From assembly GCF_030816195.1 (NCBI RefSeq), contig NZ_JAUSXS010000001.1, positions 5,541,501-5,605,500 of the forward strand: a DNA stretch of 64,000 bases, written 5' to 3'. Positions 1-9,296 of this stretch are shown here, one piece after another. The stretch is from Pseudomonas sp. W4I3. Its GTDB lineage: Bacteria > Pseudomonadota > Gammaproteobacteria > Pseudomonadales > Pseudomonadaceae. The stretch's first letter is position 1. Each line of letters opens with the position of its first letter. The translations under genes were made by a program, and so were the position numbers. The notes beneath the pieces are model-generated. The model searched no databases. It saw only the letters and a list, made by a program, of their open reading frames with translations, and had not been told where the DNA came from.

Positions 1-1434
<1,434 letters not shown>

Positions 1435-1708
1435 CTTCGGGACAGCCTCGGAAGGGGGTGTGCTTTGAGGCCGTGCATTCTAGCGTAAACCTTCGCCAAC
1501 GGCACCCGAAACGCTACCGGTGGCCGCTGCCGAACGTCAGTTGGCCGGATAAGGCCGCTTTGGCAACGTGATACCGGCTGTTCGGCGCAGATATTTTAAC
1601 CGTCACAATCACGCGCCAGGCCCCGTTTCTGTGGGCTGCAGCACAGTTTTCGAGGCGCTAGCAGACAAGTCCGATGCTGTCGAGATATGGCGCCGTGGGC
1701 CGTTTGCG

Positions 1709-1714
1709 TATACT
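1709..1714 (+). promoter_or_regulatory. Possible -10 element just before mltF
   Basis: TATACT lies only 6 bases before the mltF ATG at 1721, so transcription would begin at or next to the start codon. No convincing -35 hexamer is seen at 16-18 bases upstream, and no Shine-Dalgarno sequence precedes the ATG. The match could be fortuitous. Confidence 0.3.
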
Positions 1715-1720
1715 GCGCAG

Positions 1721-3181
1721 ATGTTCTCCCCAACTGCTTTGCGCCCGCGCTGCGCCAAATGGCTCATCGCAACCGGACTCTTCCTGATGCTCAGCGCCTG
1801 TGTTGATAAACCCAGCACGCTCGAGCGAATCAAGGAGGATGGCGTATTGCGGGTGGTTACTCGCAACAGCCCGGCCACGTATTTCCAGGACCGCAACGGA
1901 GAAACCGGTTTCGAATACGAGCTGGTCAAGCGCTTTGCCGATGACCTGGGCGTAAAGCTGGAAATCGAAACCGCCGACAATCTCGATGACCTGTTCGGCC
2001 AGCTGGGCAAACCCAACGGTCCGGTGCTGGCCGCCGCCGGCCTGGTCAGCAGCGAGCAGCGCCAGCAGCAAGTGCGCTTCTCCCACCCCTACCTCGAAGT
2101 CACCCCGCAGATCATCTACCGCAACGGCCAGTCGCGGCCAACCAACGCGGCGGACCTGGTGGGCAAGAAGATCATGGTGCTCAAGGGCAGCACCCACGCC
2201 GAGCAGTTGGCAGCGCTTAAAAAGCAGAACCCTGCGATCGAATACGAAGAATCCGATGCCGTCGAGGTGGTCGACCTGCTGCGCATGGTCGACGAAGGGC
2301 AGATCGACCTGACCCTGGTGGATTCCAACGAAGTCGCCATGAACCAGGTGTACTTCCCCAATGTGCGGGTAGCCTTCGACCTGGGCAATGCCAGCAACCA
2401 GAGCTGGGCCGTAGCCGCAGGGGAAGACAACAGCCTGCTCAACGAAATCAACAGTTACCTGGACAAGGTCGAGAAGAACGGCACGCTCCAGCGTCTGAAA
2501 GATCGCTATTACGGGCACGTCGATGTACTGGGGTATGTCGGCGCTTATACCTTCGCCCAGCATTTGCAACAGCGCCTGCCCAAGTACGAGAAACACTTTC
2601 GCACCTACGCCAAGGAAGAAAAGGTCGACTGGCGACTATTGGCGGCCATCGGCTATCAGGAATCGCTGTGGCAACCGACCGTCACCTCCAAGACTGGCGT
2701 GCGCGGCCTGATGATGCTGACCCAGAACACTGCCCAGGCGATGGGCGTGTCCAATCGCCTGGATGCCAAGCAAAGCATCATGGGCGGCGCCAAGTACCTG
2801 GCCAAGATCAAGGACGAGCTGGACGACAAGATCGCCGAGCCCGACCGCACCTGGTTTGCCCTCGCCGCCTACAACGTCGGCACCGGCCACCTGGACGACG
2901 CGCGCCTTTTGGCCAAAAAGGAAGGCCTGAACCCGAACAAGTGGCTGGATGTGAAGAAGATGCTGCCGCGCCTGTCGCAGAAGCAGTGGTACAGCAAAAC
3001 GCGCTACGGTTATGCCAGGGGTGGCGAGCCGGTGCATTTTGTGGCGAACATCCGGCGCTACTACGACATTCTGACCTGGGTGACCCAGCCGCAGCTGGAA
3101 GGCAACCAGGTGGTGGAAGGCAACCTGCATGTGCCGGGCGTGGACAAGACCAAGCCGCCCGAAGATAGCCCACAGCTCTAA
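1721..3181 (+). CDS. mltF: Membrane-bound lytic murein transglycosylase F
   Basis: A lipid-anchored enzyme that cleaves the beta-1,4 bond between MurNAc and GlcNAc in peptidoglycan, leaving 1,6-anhydroMurNAc ends; it acts in the periplasm at the outer membrane. The 486-residue product has a signal peptide ending in a lipobox (LMLSAC, lipidated Cys27), a periplasmic solute-binding-like (SBP_bac_3) domain at about 40-265, and a C-terminal lysozyme-like SLT domain at about 300-455. The catalytic glutamate is Glu314 in GYQESLWQP. The reading frame is open for 51 codons further upstream, but the signal peptide places the start at the ATG at 1721. No ribosome-binding site is obvious there. The length and domain order are those of the family. 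It converges on the trehalose PTS genes, separated by a perfect hairpin. Confidence 0.96.
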   Translation: MFSPTALRPRCAKWLIATGLFLMLSACVDKPSTLERIKEDGVLRVVTRNSPATYFQDRNGETGFEYELVKRFADDLGVKLEIETADNLDDLFGQLGKPNGPVLAAAGLVSSEQRQQQVRFSHPYLEVTPQIIYRNGQSRPTNAADLVGKKIMVLKGSTHAEQLAALKKQNPAIEYEESDAVEVVDLLRMVDEGQIDLTLVDSNEVAMNQVYFPNVRVAFDLGNASNQSWAVAAGEDNSLLNEINSYLDKVEKNGTLQRLKDRYYGHVDVLGYVGAYTFAQHLQQRLPKYEKHFRTYAKEEKVDWRLLAAIGYQESLWQPTVTSKTGVRGLMMLTQNTAQAMGVSNRLDAKQSIMGGAKYLAKIKDELDDKIAEPDRTWFALAAYNVGTGHLDDARLLAKKEGLNPNKWLDVKKMLPRLSQKQWYSKTRYGYARGGEPVHFVANIRRYYDILTWVTQPQLEGNQVVEGNLHVPGVDKTKPPEDSPQL

Positions 3182-3196
3182 GGCCACTGAAGAATC

Positions 3197-3228
3197 AATG
3201 TGGGAGGGGGCTTGCCCCCTCCCACATT
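3197..3228. repeat. REP palindrome between convergent genes
   Basis: A perfect 15-bp inverted repeat with a 2-base loop and core GGGGGCTTGCCCCC. It belongs to the most frequent REP family of this window and lies between the convergent stops of mltF and the EIIB-like gene, so it may also end transcription from both sides. There is no T-run. Confidence 0.85.
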
Positions 3229-3243
3229 TGATCTCCACTGGGC

Positions 3244-3522
3244 TTAGAGGCCGGTGATCAGATGGAACACCCCGCCCGTCAAGACCATCACCCCAGGCAC
3301 CCCTGCAGCCTTCAACGCCGCAGCATCGAACTTCTCAACATCCTGCAACTGCACCCGCACCCGCGTCAGCGCCACACGCTGCTGCGATTTGAGGTTATCC
3401 GTGCCGCCCAGCGCACTCACCACGTCGGCCGATAACAGACCCTGCGTCGGCGCCTCTACGGGCTCGGCAATCAAATCCGGCGTCAGGGCTTTCCAGAACG
3501 CCCGCTGTAATTTCTCGAACAT
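3244..3522 (-). CDS. Small PTS EIIB-like protein lacking the active cysteine
   Basis: A 92-residue protein. Its middle (LGGTDNLKSQQRVALTRVRV) aligns with the EIIB domain of the neighbouring trehalose permease (LGGRDNLEQAAHCVTRLRL), and the end (VPGVMVLTGGVFHLITG) matches the GSFFTGGLFQVVIG segment of the same domain. EIIB normally carries a phosphocysteine in an HCVTR-type motif. Here the corresponding residues read RVALTR, so no cysteine can accept phosphate. It starts two bases after the stop of the EIIA-HPr-EI gene and must be co-translated with it. The protein may be regulatory or structural, for example a dummy partner for EIIA or the permease. The fold assignment is good; the function is unknown. 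Confidence 0.75.
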   Translation of the reverse strand: MFEKLQRAFWKALTPDLIAEPVEAPTQGLLSADVVSALGGTDNLKSQQRVALTRVRVQLQDVEKFDAAALKAAGVPGVMVLTGGVFHLITGL

Positions 3523-3524
3523 GC

Positions 3525-6041
3525 TCAGTGCTCCACGACAGATGAGGTTTCAACAGTAGCGGCGTGGTACTGGCGCAGGGCCTCACGCACTTGGCCGGCT
3601 TCTTCCAGGCCCAGCACCTGGCGGGCGATGATCTGGCAGTCGGCCAGGTCCAGTTCACGCACGGTGGCCTTGATGCTTGGGATCAACGGTACGCTGACCG
3701 ACAGTTCATCCACCCCCAGCCCGATCAACATCGGCACCGCCAGGGTTTCAGAGGCCAACGCACCGCATACGCCCACCCACTTGCCGTGGGCATGGGCGGC
3801 ATTGACCGTGGTGGCGATCAGGCGCAGCACCGCCGGGTGAAAGCTGTCGGCCTGGCTGGCCAGGCGTGGGTGATCGCGGTCCATGGCCAGGGTGTATTGG
3901 GTCAGGTCATTGGTGCCGATGGAAAAGAAATCCACATGGGGCGCGAACACATCCGCCATCAACGCGGCGGACGGCACTTCAATCATGATGCCCAGTTTGG
4001 GCATCTCGCTGAGTCCGAGCGCCCGCGCCTCTTCTTCCAGCATCTTGCGCGCCAGGTGCAGTTCCGACAGCAGGCTGACCATCGGCAGCATGATGTGCAG
4101 TCGCGCCAGCCCGGCGCTGGCAAGGATGGCCCGCAGCTGTTCGCGCAACAATTGCGGCCGCTCCAGGCACAGGCGAATACCACGCAAGCCCAGGAACGGA
4201 TTGGTCTCGGCTTCCATTGGCACATAGACCAGCGGCTTGTCGCCGCCGACATCCAGGGTGCGCACCACCAGATTACGCTCGCTGCCCAGGGCGCGGGCGA
4301 TAGCGCCATAGGTCGCCGCTTGCTCGTCGGGGCTGGGCGCGCGGTTGCGGTCCAGATAAAGAAACTCCGAACGCAACAGGCCGACGCCTTCACCGCCCAG
4401 GGTCAGGGACTGCTCGACTTCCTGCAACGAGGCGACATTGGCCGTCACATCGACGTGATGACCGTCGCGGGTGGTTGCCGGCTGCGAGGCCTGCGCCACG
4501 TCGCGCTGATGGCGCAGCGCCTGTTGCTTGCGGGCGGCGTCCAGCTGTTCGATTTCGACCAGGTTCGGCTCCAGGTGCAACTCGCCTTTGTCGGCGTCGA
4601 GCAGCACCGGTTTACCGTTGGCCAACCCGAGTACCTGGGCTGAAACGCCGCATATTGCCGGCAAGCCCAACGCCCGGGCGAGGATCGCGACGTGGCTGGT
4701 GGCGCCGCCGCCAACCGTGACAAACCCCAGCACCTTGCGCGTATCCAGGCTGGCGGTCTGCGAAGGTGTCAGCTGCTCGGCGATCAGAATCGCGCGCTCC
4801 GGCACATCCCACACGCTGTCCTGAACACCCAGGATCAGTTTCAACACACGCTGACCAACATCGGCCAGGTCGGCCGCTCGCTCGGCGATCAGTGCATTGC
4901 CCAAACCCTGGAACAGTTCGGCCGTCGTGGCCGTGGCACTGTTCCAGGCAAACGCGGCGCTCTTGCCCTGCGCCAGTAAACGATGGGCCTGTTCGAGCAA
5001 GGTAGGGTCTTCGAGCAATTCTTGATGAGCGCGGAAAATCTCTGCCTGGGCACTGCCGCCCGCTTTGTCTTGCAGGGCTTGCAGTGCGCGGGTTGCAGCC
5101 AGCAGGCCACGCTCCAGGGCGGCGCGTTCAGCCGCTTCACCGGTGCCGGCTTCGGTGATCGTCAGCTCAGGTTCGACCACTTGGACGACCTCCCCGAACG
5201 CCGACCCCGGTGATGCGCAGACACCTTTGAGCAAGATCGCCGACGGCACGCTAGCGACCGGCTCAACCTCCCTGCTCACCGTCTCGCCACAGCCCTCAGC
5301 CAGCAGGGCCACCAGCGTATTGATCGCCATCTCGGCGTCCTGCCCTGCTGCGCTCACTTGCAGGATGTCGCCCCGTACCGTTTGCAGGGCCATGATCGCC
5401 ACCAGCGATTTGGCGTTGGCGCTCTGGGTTTGCTTGTGCAGATAAATGCTGGCATTGAACCCCTTCGCCGCCTGAGCGAGCACCGCTGCCGGGCGCGCAT
5501 GCAAGCCGTTGGGGTTGTGCAAGGTCAGCGGCTTGGAAAACAGCGCATCGCCGTCCTCCTCGTCCGGCGCCTCAACCGCGTCGCGTGGGGACAACTGCAG
5601 CAGCGGCTGGCCGGGCTCTACCAAACCGCTCGCCAACACGCTGAACGGTTCGCCACTGACCACCAGCATCAACGTCAGCAAACTGCGCGCATTGAGCGCC
5701 ACATAGTCGGCGTCGAACTCGATCAACGGCTGCCCGGCCGTCACACGCTGGCCCTCTTCGACCAGGCGGGTGAAGCCCTTGCCTGCCAGATTCACGGTGT
5801 CCAGGCCGATATGCATCAGCACCTGCACGCCGTTGTCGTCGGTGACACTGACCGCATGGCCGGTGTCCTGAATATTGCTGATGGTTCCGGCCAACGGCGC
5901 GCAGAGGGTTTGCGAGGTGGGGTCGATGCACAGGCCATCGCCGATCATGCGGCTGGAAAATACCGGGTCTGGAACCTGATCCAACGCCAGCAGCAGCCCG
6001 GACAGGGGCGCCAGCAATTCCAGGGGTTGAGAGGGGTTCAT
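3525..6041 (-). CDS. PTS EIIA-HPr-Enzyme I fusion protein
   Basis: A cytosolic 838-residue phosphotransfer protein that carries phosphate from PEP to an EIIBC permease. Three domains are visible in order: glucose-type EIIA (about 1-155, active His77 in VLMHIGLD), HPr (about 168-255, active His181 in GLHARPAA) and Enzyme I (about 268-838). Enzyme I has its phosphohistidine at His450 in GGGATSHVAILAR and the PEP-binding segments LRSEFLYLDR and FFSIGTNDLTQYTLAMDRDHP. The order differs from the fructose fusion FruB (EIIA-HPr-EI with a fructose-type EIIA); the crr-type EIIA fits an EIIBC permease of the glucose/trehalose class, as found here. It lies downstream of the porin, hydrolase and permease genes on the same strand. 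Together they supply every component for trehalose uptake as the 6-phosphate, independent of other PTS proteins. Confidence 0.93.
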   Translation of the reverse strand: MNPSQPLELLAPLSGLLLALDQVPDPVFSSRMIGDGLCIDPTSQTLCAPLAGTISNIQDTGHAVSVTDDNGVQVLMHIGLDTVNLAGKGFTRLVEEGQRVTAGQPLIEFDADYVALNARSLLTLMLVVSGEPFSVLASGLVEPGQPLLQLSPRDAVEAPDEEDGDALFSKPLTLHNPNGLHARPAAVLAQAAKGFNASIYLHKQTQSANAKSLVAIMALQTVRGDILQVSAAGQDAEMAINTLVALLAEGCGETVSREVEPVASVPSAILLKGVCASPGSAFGEVVQVVEPELTITEAGTGEAAERAALERGLLAATRALQALQDKAGGSAQAEIFRAHQELLEDPTLLEQAHRLLAQGKSAAFAWNSATATTAELFQGLGNALIAERAADLADVGQRVLKLILGVQDSVWDVPERAILIAEQLTPSQTASLDTRKVLGFVTVGGGATSHVAILARALGLPAICGVSAQVLGLANGKPVLLDADKGELHLEPNLVEIEQLDAARKQQALRHQRDVAQASQPATTRDGHHVDVTANVASLQEVEQSLTLGGEGVGLLRSEFLYLDRNRAPSPDEQAATYGAIARALGSERNLVVRTLDVGGDKPLVYVPMEAETNPFLGLRGIRLCLERPQLLREQLRAILASAGLARLHIMLPMVSLLSELHLARKMLEEEARALGLSEMPKLGIMIEVPSAALMADVFAPHVDFFSIGTNDLTQYTLAMDRDHPRLASQADSFHPAVLRLIATTVNAAHAHGKWVGVCGALASETLAVPMLIGLGVDELSVSVPLIPSIKATVRELDLADCQIIARQVLGLEEAGQVREALRQYHAATVETSSVVEH

Positions 6042-6092
6042 GGCTTCACCTGTTGTTGTGTTCTGTAAAAATCAGGGGTGACAGGAATCAAC

Positions 6093-6119
6093 GGTGGGAC
6101 GGGGCACGCCCTCCCACAC
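6093..6119. repeat. Degenerate REP palindrome
   Basis: An imperfect copy of the GTGGGAGGGGGC...GCCCCCTCCCAC family between the EIIA-HPr-EI gene and the porin gene. The arms pair with mismatches. Confidence 0.6.
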
Positions 6120-7340
6120 TTACTTCCACCAATACTCGACTTGCACACCCACATTCGACCCATGCCGCGCCGTGCCATACGCGCCGGTATCGGACAACGC
6201 CGAGCCCGCCGCCAGTTCGTTCGCCGCGCGTTTGGCCGCTTCGTTCCAAGTGGCATAGGTGTAGTACAAGCGCACTTCCGGCCGCGCCCAGAAATCCGGG
6301 CCGTTGGGCGACCAGGTTGGGGCGAAGGTAAATTTGCTCAGCTTGCGCGTGCCACCCGTGGCATCGACCTGATCATGCCCAAGCTCGGCGACCAGTTTGA
6401 ACTGCTCGCTGATGGCATACGCCGGGCGCACGCCGAGAGACATCCAGGTCTGGTCCTGGCTGCCCGGGCGAATATCCTTCTGGTACACCGCCTCGACCTG
6501 CCCACCGAAACGCGGGGTCACCTGCCAGTCGAAAAACTCCACCGCGCGGTAACTCTTGCTGCTCTTGTCCAGCAAGGTATTGCCGGTGTAACCCAGGCCA
6601 GTGCCGGGGCCTTCGCCGTACTGCAGGGCGAATTTGTTCTTGCCGCCCAGGAACGGTTTCTGTACGTGCTGCGCAGTGATCGCCCAGCCACTGTTGGTGT
6701 CCCGCCCGCCGGCTTTTTCGATGTAGCTCAAGCCCAGTTCCAGTTCGCCGCCGGGGTTGGTCTTGAAGCCCGCGATGTTGAAGTCGTGGCGCGTGGCGTA
6801 TTCCTTCTGGTACAGGTTGTCCTTGCGGGAAATGGCGTAGCTGTACTTGAGGTCGCCAATCAGCACGTCCTCGATACCACCGCCCGTGGCGCTCTGGTTC
6901 CAGTAGTAGAAGTCGGAAATATGGATGTCGTTACGCTTGTAGTAACGCCGCCCGGCCCACAGCGAACCACCATTGAGGCTCGGCAGGTTGGACCATTGCG
7001 CGTACATCTGCGGCATGCGCGCCGAGCCGTTGTCCTCGCCCTGGAACTTCAGGGCGCGGTCGTACTTGTTATAGAGGGAAGCCATGGCGTCGACGCTGAG
7101 CACCGAACCATCGTCGAACGTCAGCAGGTCCTGGCGCAATTCAAGTTCAGCGTACTGCTCGCATTCGTTGCCCAGGCGGTATTTGGTTTGCGCCCCAGGC
7201 AACTGGAAACACTGCTGCTTGCCGCTGCCGGTGGAAGTGCCGGCGCCGCTGCGCAGGTAACCAGCAAACTCCAGGGCTTGGGCGCCAAACGGCAGGCTCA
7301 GGCAGGATGCAACGAGGCCCAGCTTTATTGTTGTCTTCAT
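6120..7340 (-). CDS. Maltoporin-like carbohydrate outer-membrane porin
   Basis: A 406-residue outer-membrane beta-barrel of the LamB/maltoporin family. Evidence is the signal peptide (MKTTIKLGLVASCLSLPFGAQA, cleavage after AQA), the opening LEFAGYLRSG that is typical of LamB mature N-termini, the loop segment LWAGRRYYKRNDIHISDFYYW, and an end with an aromatic residue near the last position (VEYWWK), as needed for barrel assembly. The reading frame extends 18 codons further upstream, but ATG 7340 has a GGAG sequence at the correct distance and begins the signal peptide. It sits between the hydrolase and EIIA-HPr-EI genes on the same strand. It is therefore probably the trehalose entry channel of the outer membrane; the substrate is inferred from context. 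Confidence 0.9.
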   Translation of the reverse strand: MKTTIKLGLVASCLSLPFGAQALEFAGYLRSGAGTSTGSGKQQCFQLPGAQTKYRLGNECEQYAELELRQDLLTFDDGSVLSVDAMASLYNKYDRALKFQGEDNGSARMPQMYAQWSNLPSLNGGSLWAGRRYYKRNDIHISDFYYWNQSATGGGIEDVLIGDLKYSYAISRKDNLYQKEYATRHDFNIAGFKTNPGGELELGLSYIEKAGGRDTNSGWAITAQHVQKPFLGGKNKFALQYGEGPGTGLGYTGNTLLDKSSKSYRAVEFFDWQVTPRFGGQVEAVYQKDIRPGSQDQTWMSLGVRPAYAISEQFKLVAELGHDQVDATGGTRKLSKFTFAPTWSPNGPDFWARPEVRLYYTYATWNEAAKRAANELAAGSALSDTGAYGTARHGSNVGVQVEYWWK

Positions 7341-7394
7341 GAACCACTCCAATTTTTTTATTGTTTTTCTTACTGTCTTGTGTGACGCGATCAC

Positions 7395-7510
7395 CTGTAG
7401 GAGCGAGGCGGGCGGCTAGCCCTTGCTCGCGAAGAACTTCCAGCCTCCACGCTGCGCCTGGAAGGGCGCGTTATCGTTGACGATCTTCGCGAGCAAGCTC
7501 GCTCCTACAG
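7395..7510. repeat. REPIN (GAGCGAGCTTGCTCGC family)
   Basis: Two inverted REP arms beginning CTGTAGGAGCGAG and ending CTCGCTCCTACAG flank about 50 bases. The left arm is altered (GGCGGGCGGCTAGCC inserted in place of the usual centre). The right half shares CGCGTTATCGTT and the following bases with the copy at 29709-29810. It fills the porin-hydrolase gap, with no room for a separate promoter. Confidence 0.8.
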
Positions 7511-7518
7511 GCGGCATT

Positions 7519-9165
7519 TCAACCAGTCAGGTGCAGCACGAAGGATTCATAAGGGCGCAACACCACTTTGCTAGTACGCAGCGGGCAGTCGGGGTAGTTG
7601 CTGATCAGCACGCGTTGTTCGCTCGCCGCATTGATGACGTGGTCGGGCAACTGGATTTCGCACGGGGTGCCGTAGAAGTTGCTGACCACCAGCAAGCGTT
7701 CGCCGCGCCCTTCTCGCACGTAAGCCCAAACCTGACGGTGGTCCTGCAGCAGCGGGCGGTAAACGCCTTCCTGGATCAGGGGTTCGTGGCGACGCAAGGC
7801 GATCAGCGCGCGGTAGTGATGCAACACCGAATCGGGATCATCCCGTTGGCGCTCAACGTTGATCTGCGCCGCGTTGGCCGGGATACCGATCCACGGTTCA
7901 CCTTGGCTGAAACCGGCATTGGCCTGGCCGTTCCACTGCATCGGTGTGCGGCCGTTGTCGCGAGACTTCTGCATGATCGCCGCCATGCTGGACGCCTCGG
8001 ACTCACCGGCATCGCGCTTGAGACGGAAGATGTTCAAGGTCTCCACGTCGCGGTATTGGTCGATCTTGTCGAACCCCGGATTGGTCATGCCCAGTTCTTC
8101 GCCCTGGTACACATATGGCGTGCCCTGGAGGAAGTGCAACGCCGTGGCGAGCATCTTGGCCGAGACCACGCGATGCTCGCCGTCATCACCGAAGCGCGAG
8201 ACCACCCGTGGCTGATCGTGGTTACACCAGAACAGCGCGTTCCAGCCGCCGCCGGCCTGCATGCCCACTTGCCAGTCGGAAAAGATCTGCTTGAGCTGCA
8301 GGAAATCGAAATCGGCTTTCACCCACTTCTGCAGGTTCGGGTAATCGACTTTCAGGTGATGAAAATTGAAGGTCATCGACAGTTCTCTCGACGCCGGATT
8401 CGAGTAGCGGATGCAGTGTTCCAGGCTGGTGGAGGACATTTCGCCGACATTGATCAGGTCATGCCCAGCGAAAACTTCGCGGTGCATTTCCTGCAGGTAT
8501 TCGTGCACGTTCGGGCCGTCGGTGTAGAAGCGCCGGCCATCGGTGTTGTCGTCGGGGAAATCCGCAGGCTTGGAGATCAGGTTGATCACGTCCAGGCGAA
8601 AGCCGCCCACGCCCTTGTCACGCCAGAAGCGCATCATCTTGAATACTTCGGCGCGCACCTTGGGGTTGTCCCAGTTGAGGTCGGCCTGGGTGTGGTCGAA
8701 CAGGTGCAGGTAGTACTGCCCGGTCTGCGCCTCGTACTCCCAGGCCGAACCGCCGAACTTGGATTCCCAGTTGTTCGGCTGGTCGCGCCAGATGTAGAAG
8801 TCGCGGTAAGGGTTGTCGAGGCTGCTGCGCGCCTGCTGGAACCACTCGTGCTCGATGGAGGTGTGGTTGACCACGATGTCGAGCATCAACCTGATGCCGC
8901 GCTTGGCCGCTTCGCTGATCAGCAGGTCGCAATCGGCCATGGTTCCGTAACTGGGGTCGATGGCGTAGTAGTCGCTGATGTCGTAGCCATTGTCGCGTTG
9001 CGGTGAGCGCAAAAACGGGGTGATCCACAGGCAATCGATACCCAGCCATTGCAGGTAGTCGAGTTTGTCCACGATGCCCAGCAGGTCACCGGTGGCATTA
9101 CCCGCGTGGCTGTGGAAGCTTTTGGGGTAGATCTGGTAGATCACCGAGTGTTGCCAGGTTTGCAT
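7519..9165 (-). CDS. treC: Trehalose-6-phosphate hydrolase (phosphotrehalase)
   Basis: A cytosolic GH13 enzyme of 548 residues that splits trehalose 6-phosphate into glucose and glucose 6-phosphate. The (beta/alpha)8 barrel starts at once (SVIYQIYPKSF), and the conserved regions are clear: DIVVNHTS (96-103), nucleophile Asp192 in GGFRLDVINLI, acid/base Glu242 in INVGEMSS, and the transition-state stabiliser Asp317 in CNHDQPR. The C-terminal beta domain starts at about 460. Length and sequence fit TreC better than oligo-1,6-glucosidases, and the adjacent PTS permease and TreR support this; treA is the name used for the phosphotrehalase in some pseudomonads. It follows treB with a REPIN between them. 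Confidence 0.94.
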   Translation of the reverse strand: MQTWQHSVIYQIYPKSFHSHAGNATGDLLGIVDKLDYLQWLGIDCLWITPFLRSPQRDNGYDISDYYAIDPSYGTMADCDLLISEAAKRGIRLMLDIVVNHTSIEHEWFQQARSSLDNPYRDFYIWRDQPNNWESKFGGSAWEYEAQTGQYYLHLFDHTQADLNWDNPKVRAEVFKMMRFWRDKGVGGFRLDVINLISKPADFPDDNTDGRRFYTDGPNVHEYLQEMHREVFAGHDLINVGEMSSTSLEHCIRYSNPASRELSMTFNFHHLKVDYPNLQKWVKADFDFLQLKQIFSDWQVGMQAGGGWNALFWCNHDQPRVVSRFGDDGEHRVVSAKMLATALHFLQGTPYVYQGEELGMTNPGFDKIDQYRDVETLNIFRLKRDAGESEASSMAAIMQKSRDNGRTPMQWNGQANAGFSQGEPWIGIPANAAQINVERQRDDPDSVLHHYRALIALRRHEPLIQEGVYRPLLQDHRQVWAYVREGRGERLLVVSNFYGTPCEIQLPDHVINAASEQRVLISNYPDCPLRTSKVVLRPYESFVLHLTG

Positions 9166-9206
9166 GGGCGGTTCCTTTAAATAGTTTGTGCTGGCCTTAA
9201 AGGCCT

Positions 9207-9293
9207 AATCGGGGGCAAGTCGAGTCGTCGCACCGCCCCTCCCACATTTGGAATGCGTTCCCCTGTGGGAGGGGGCTTGCCCCCGATAGCGAT
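9207..9293. repeat. REPIN (GGGGGCTTGCCCCC family)
   Basis: Right arm CTGTGGGAGGGGGCTTGCCC and a partly degraded inverted left arm (ATCGGGGGCAAG, then CCCCTCCCACA). It lies between treB and treC and ends four bases before the treB stop codon. Confidence 0.75.
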
Positions 9294-9296
9294 AGC

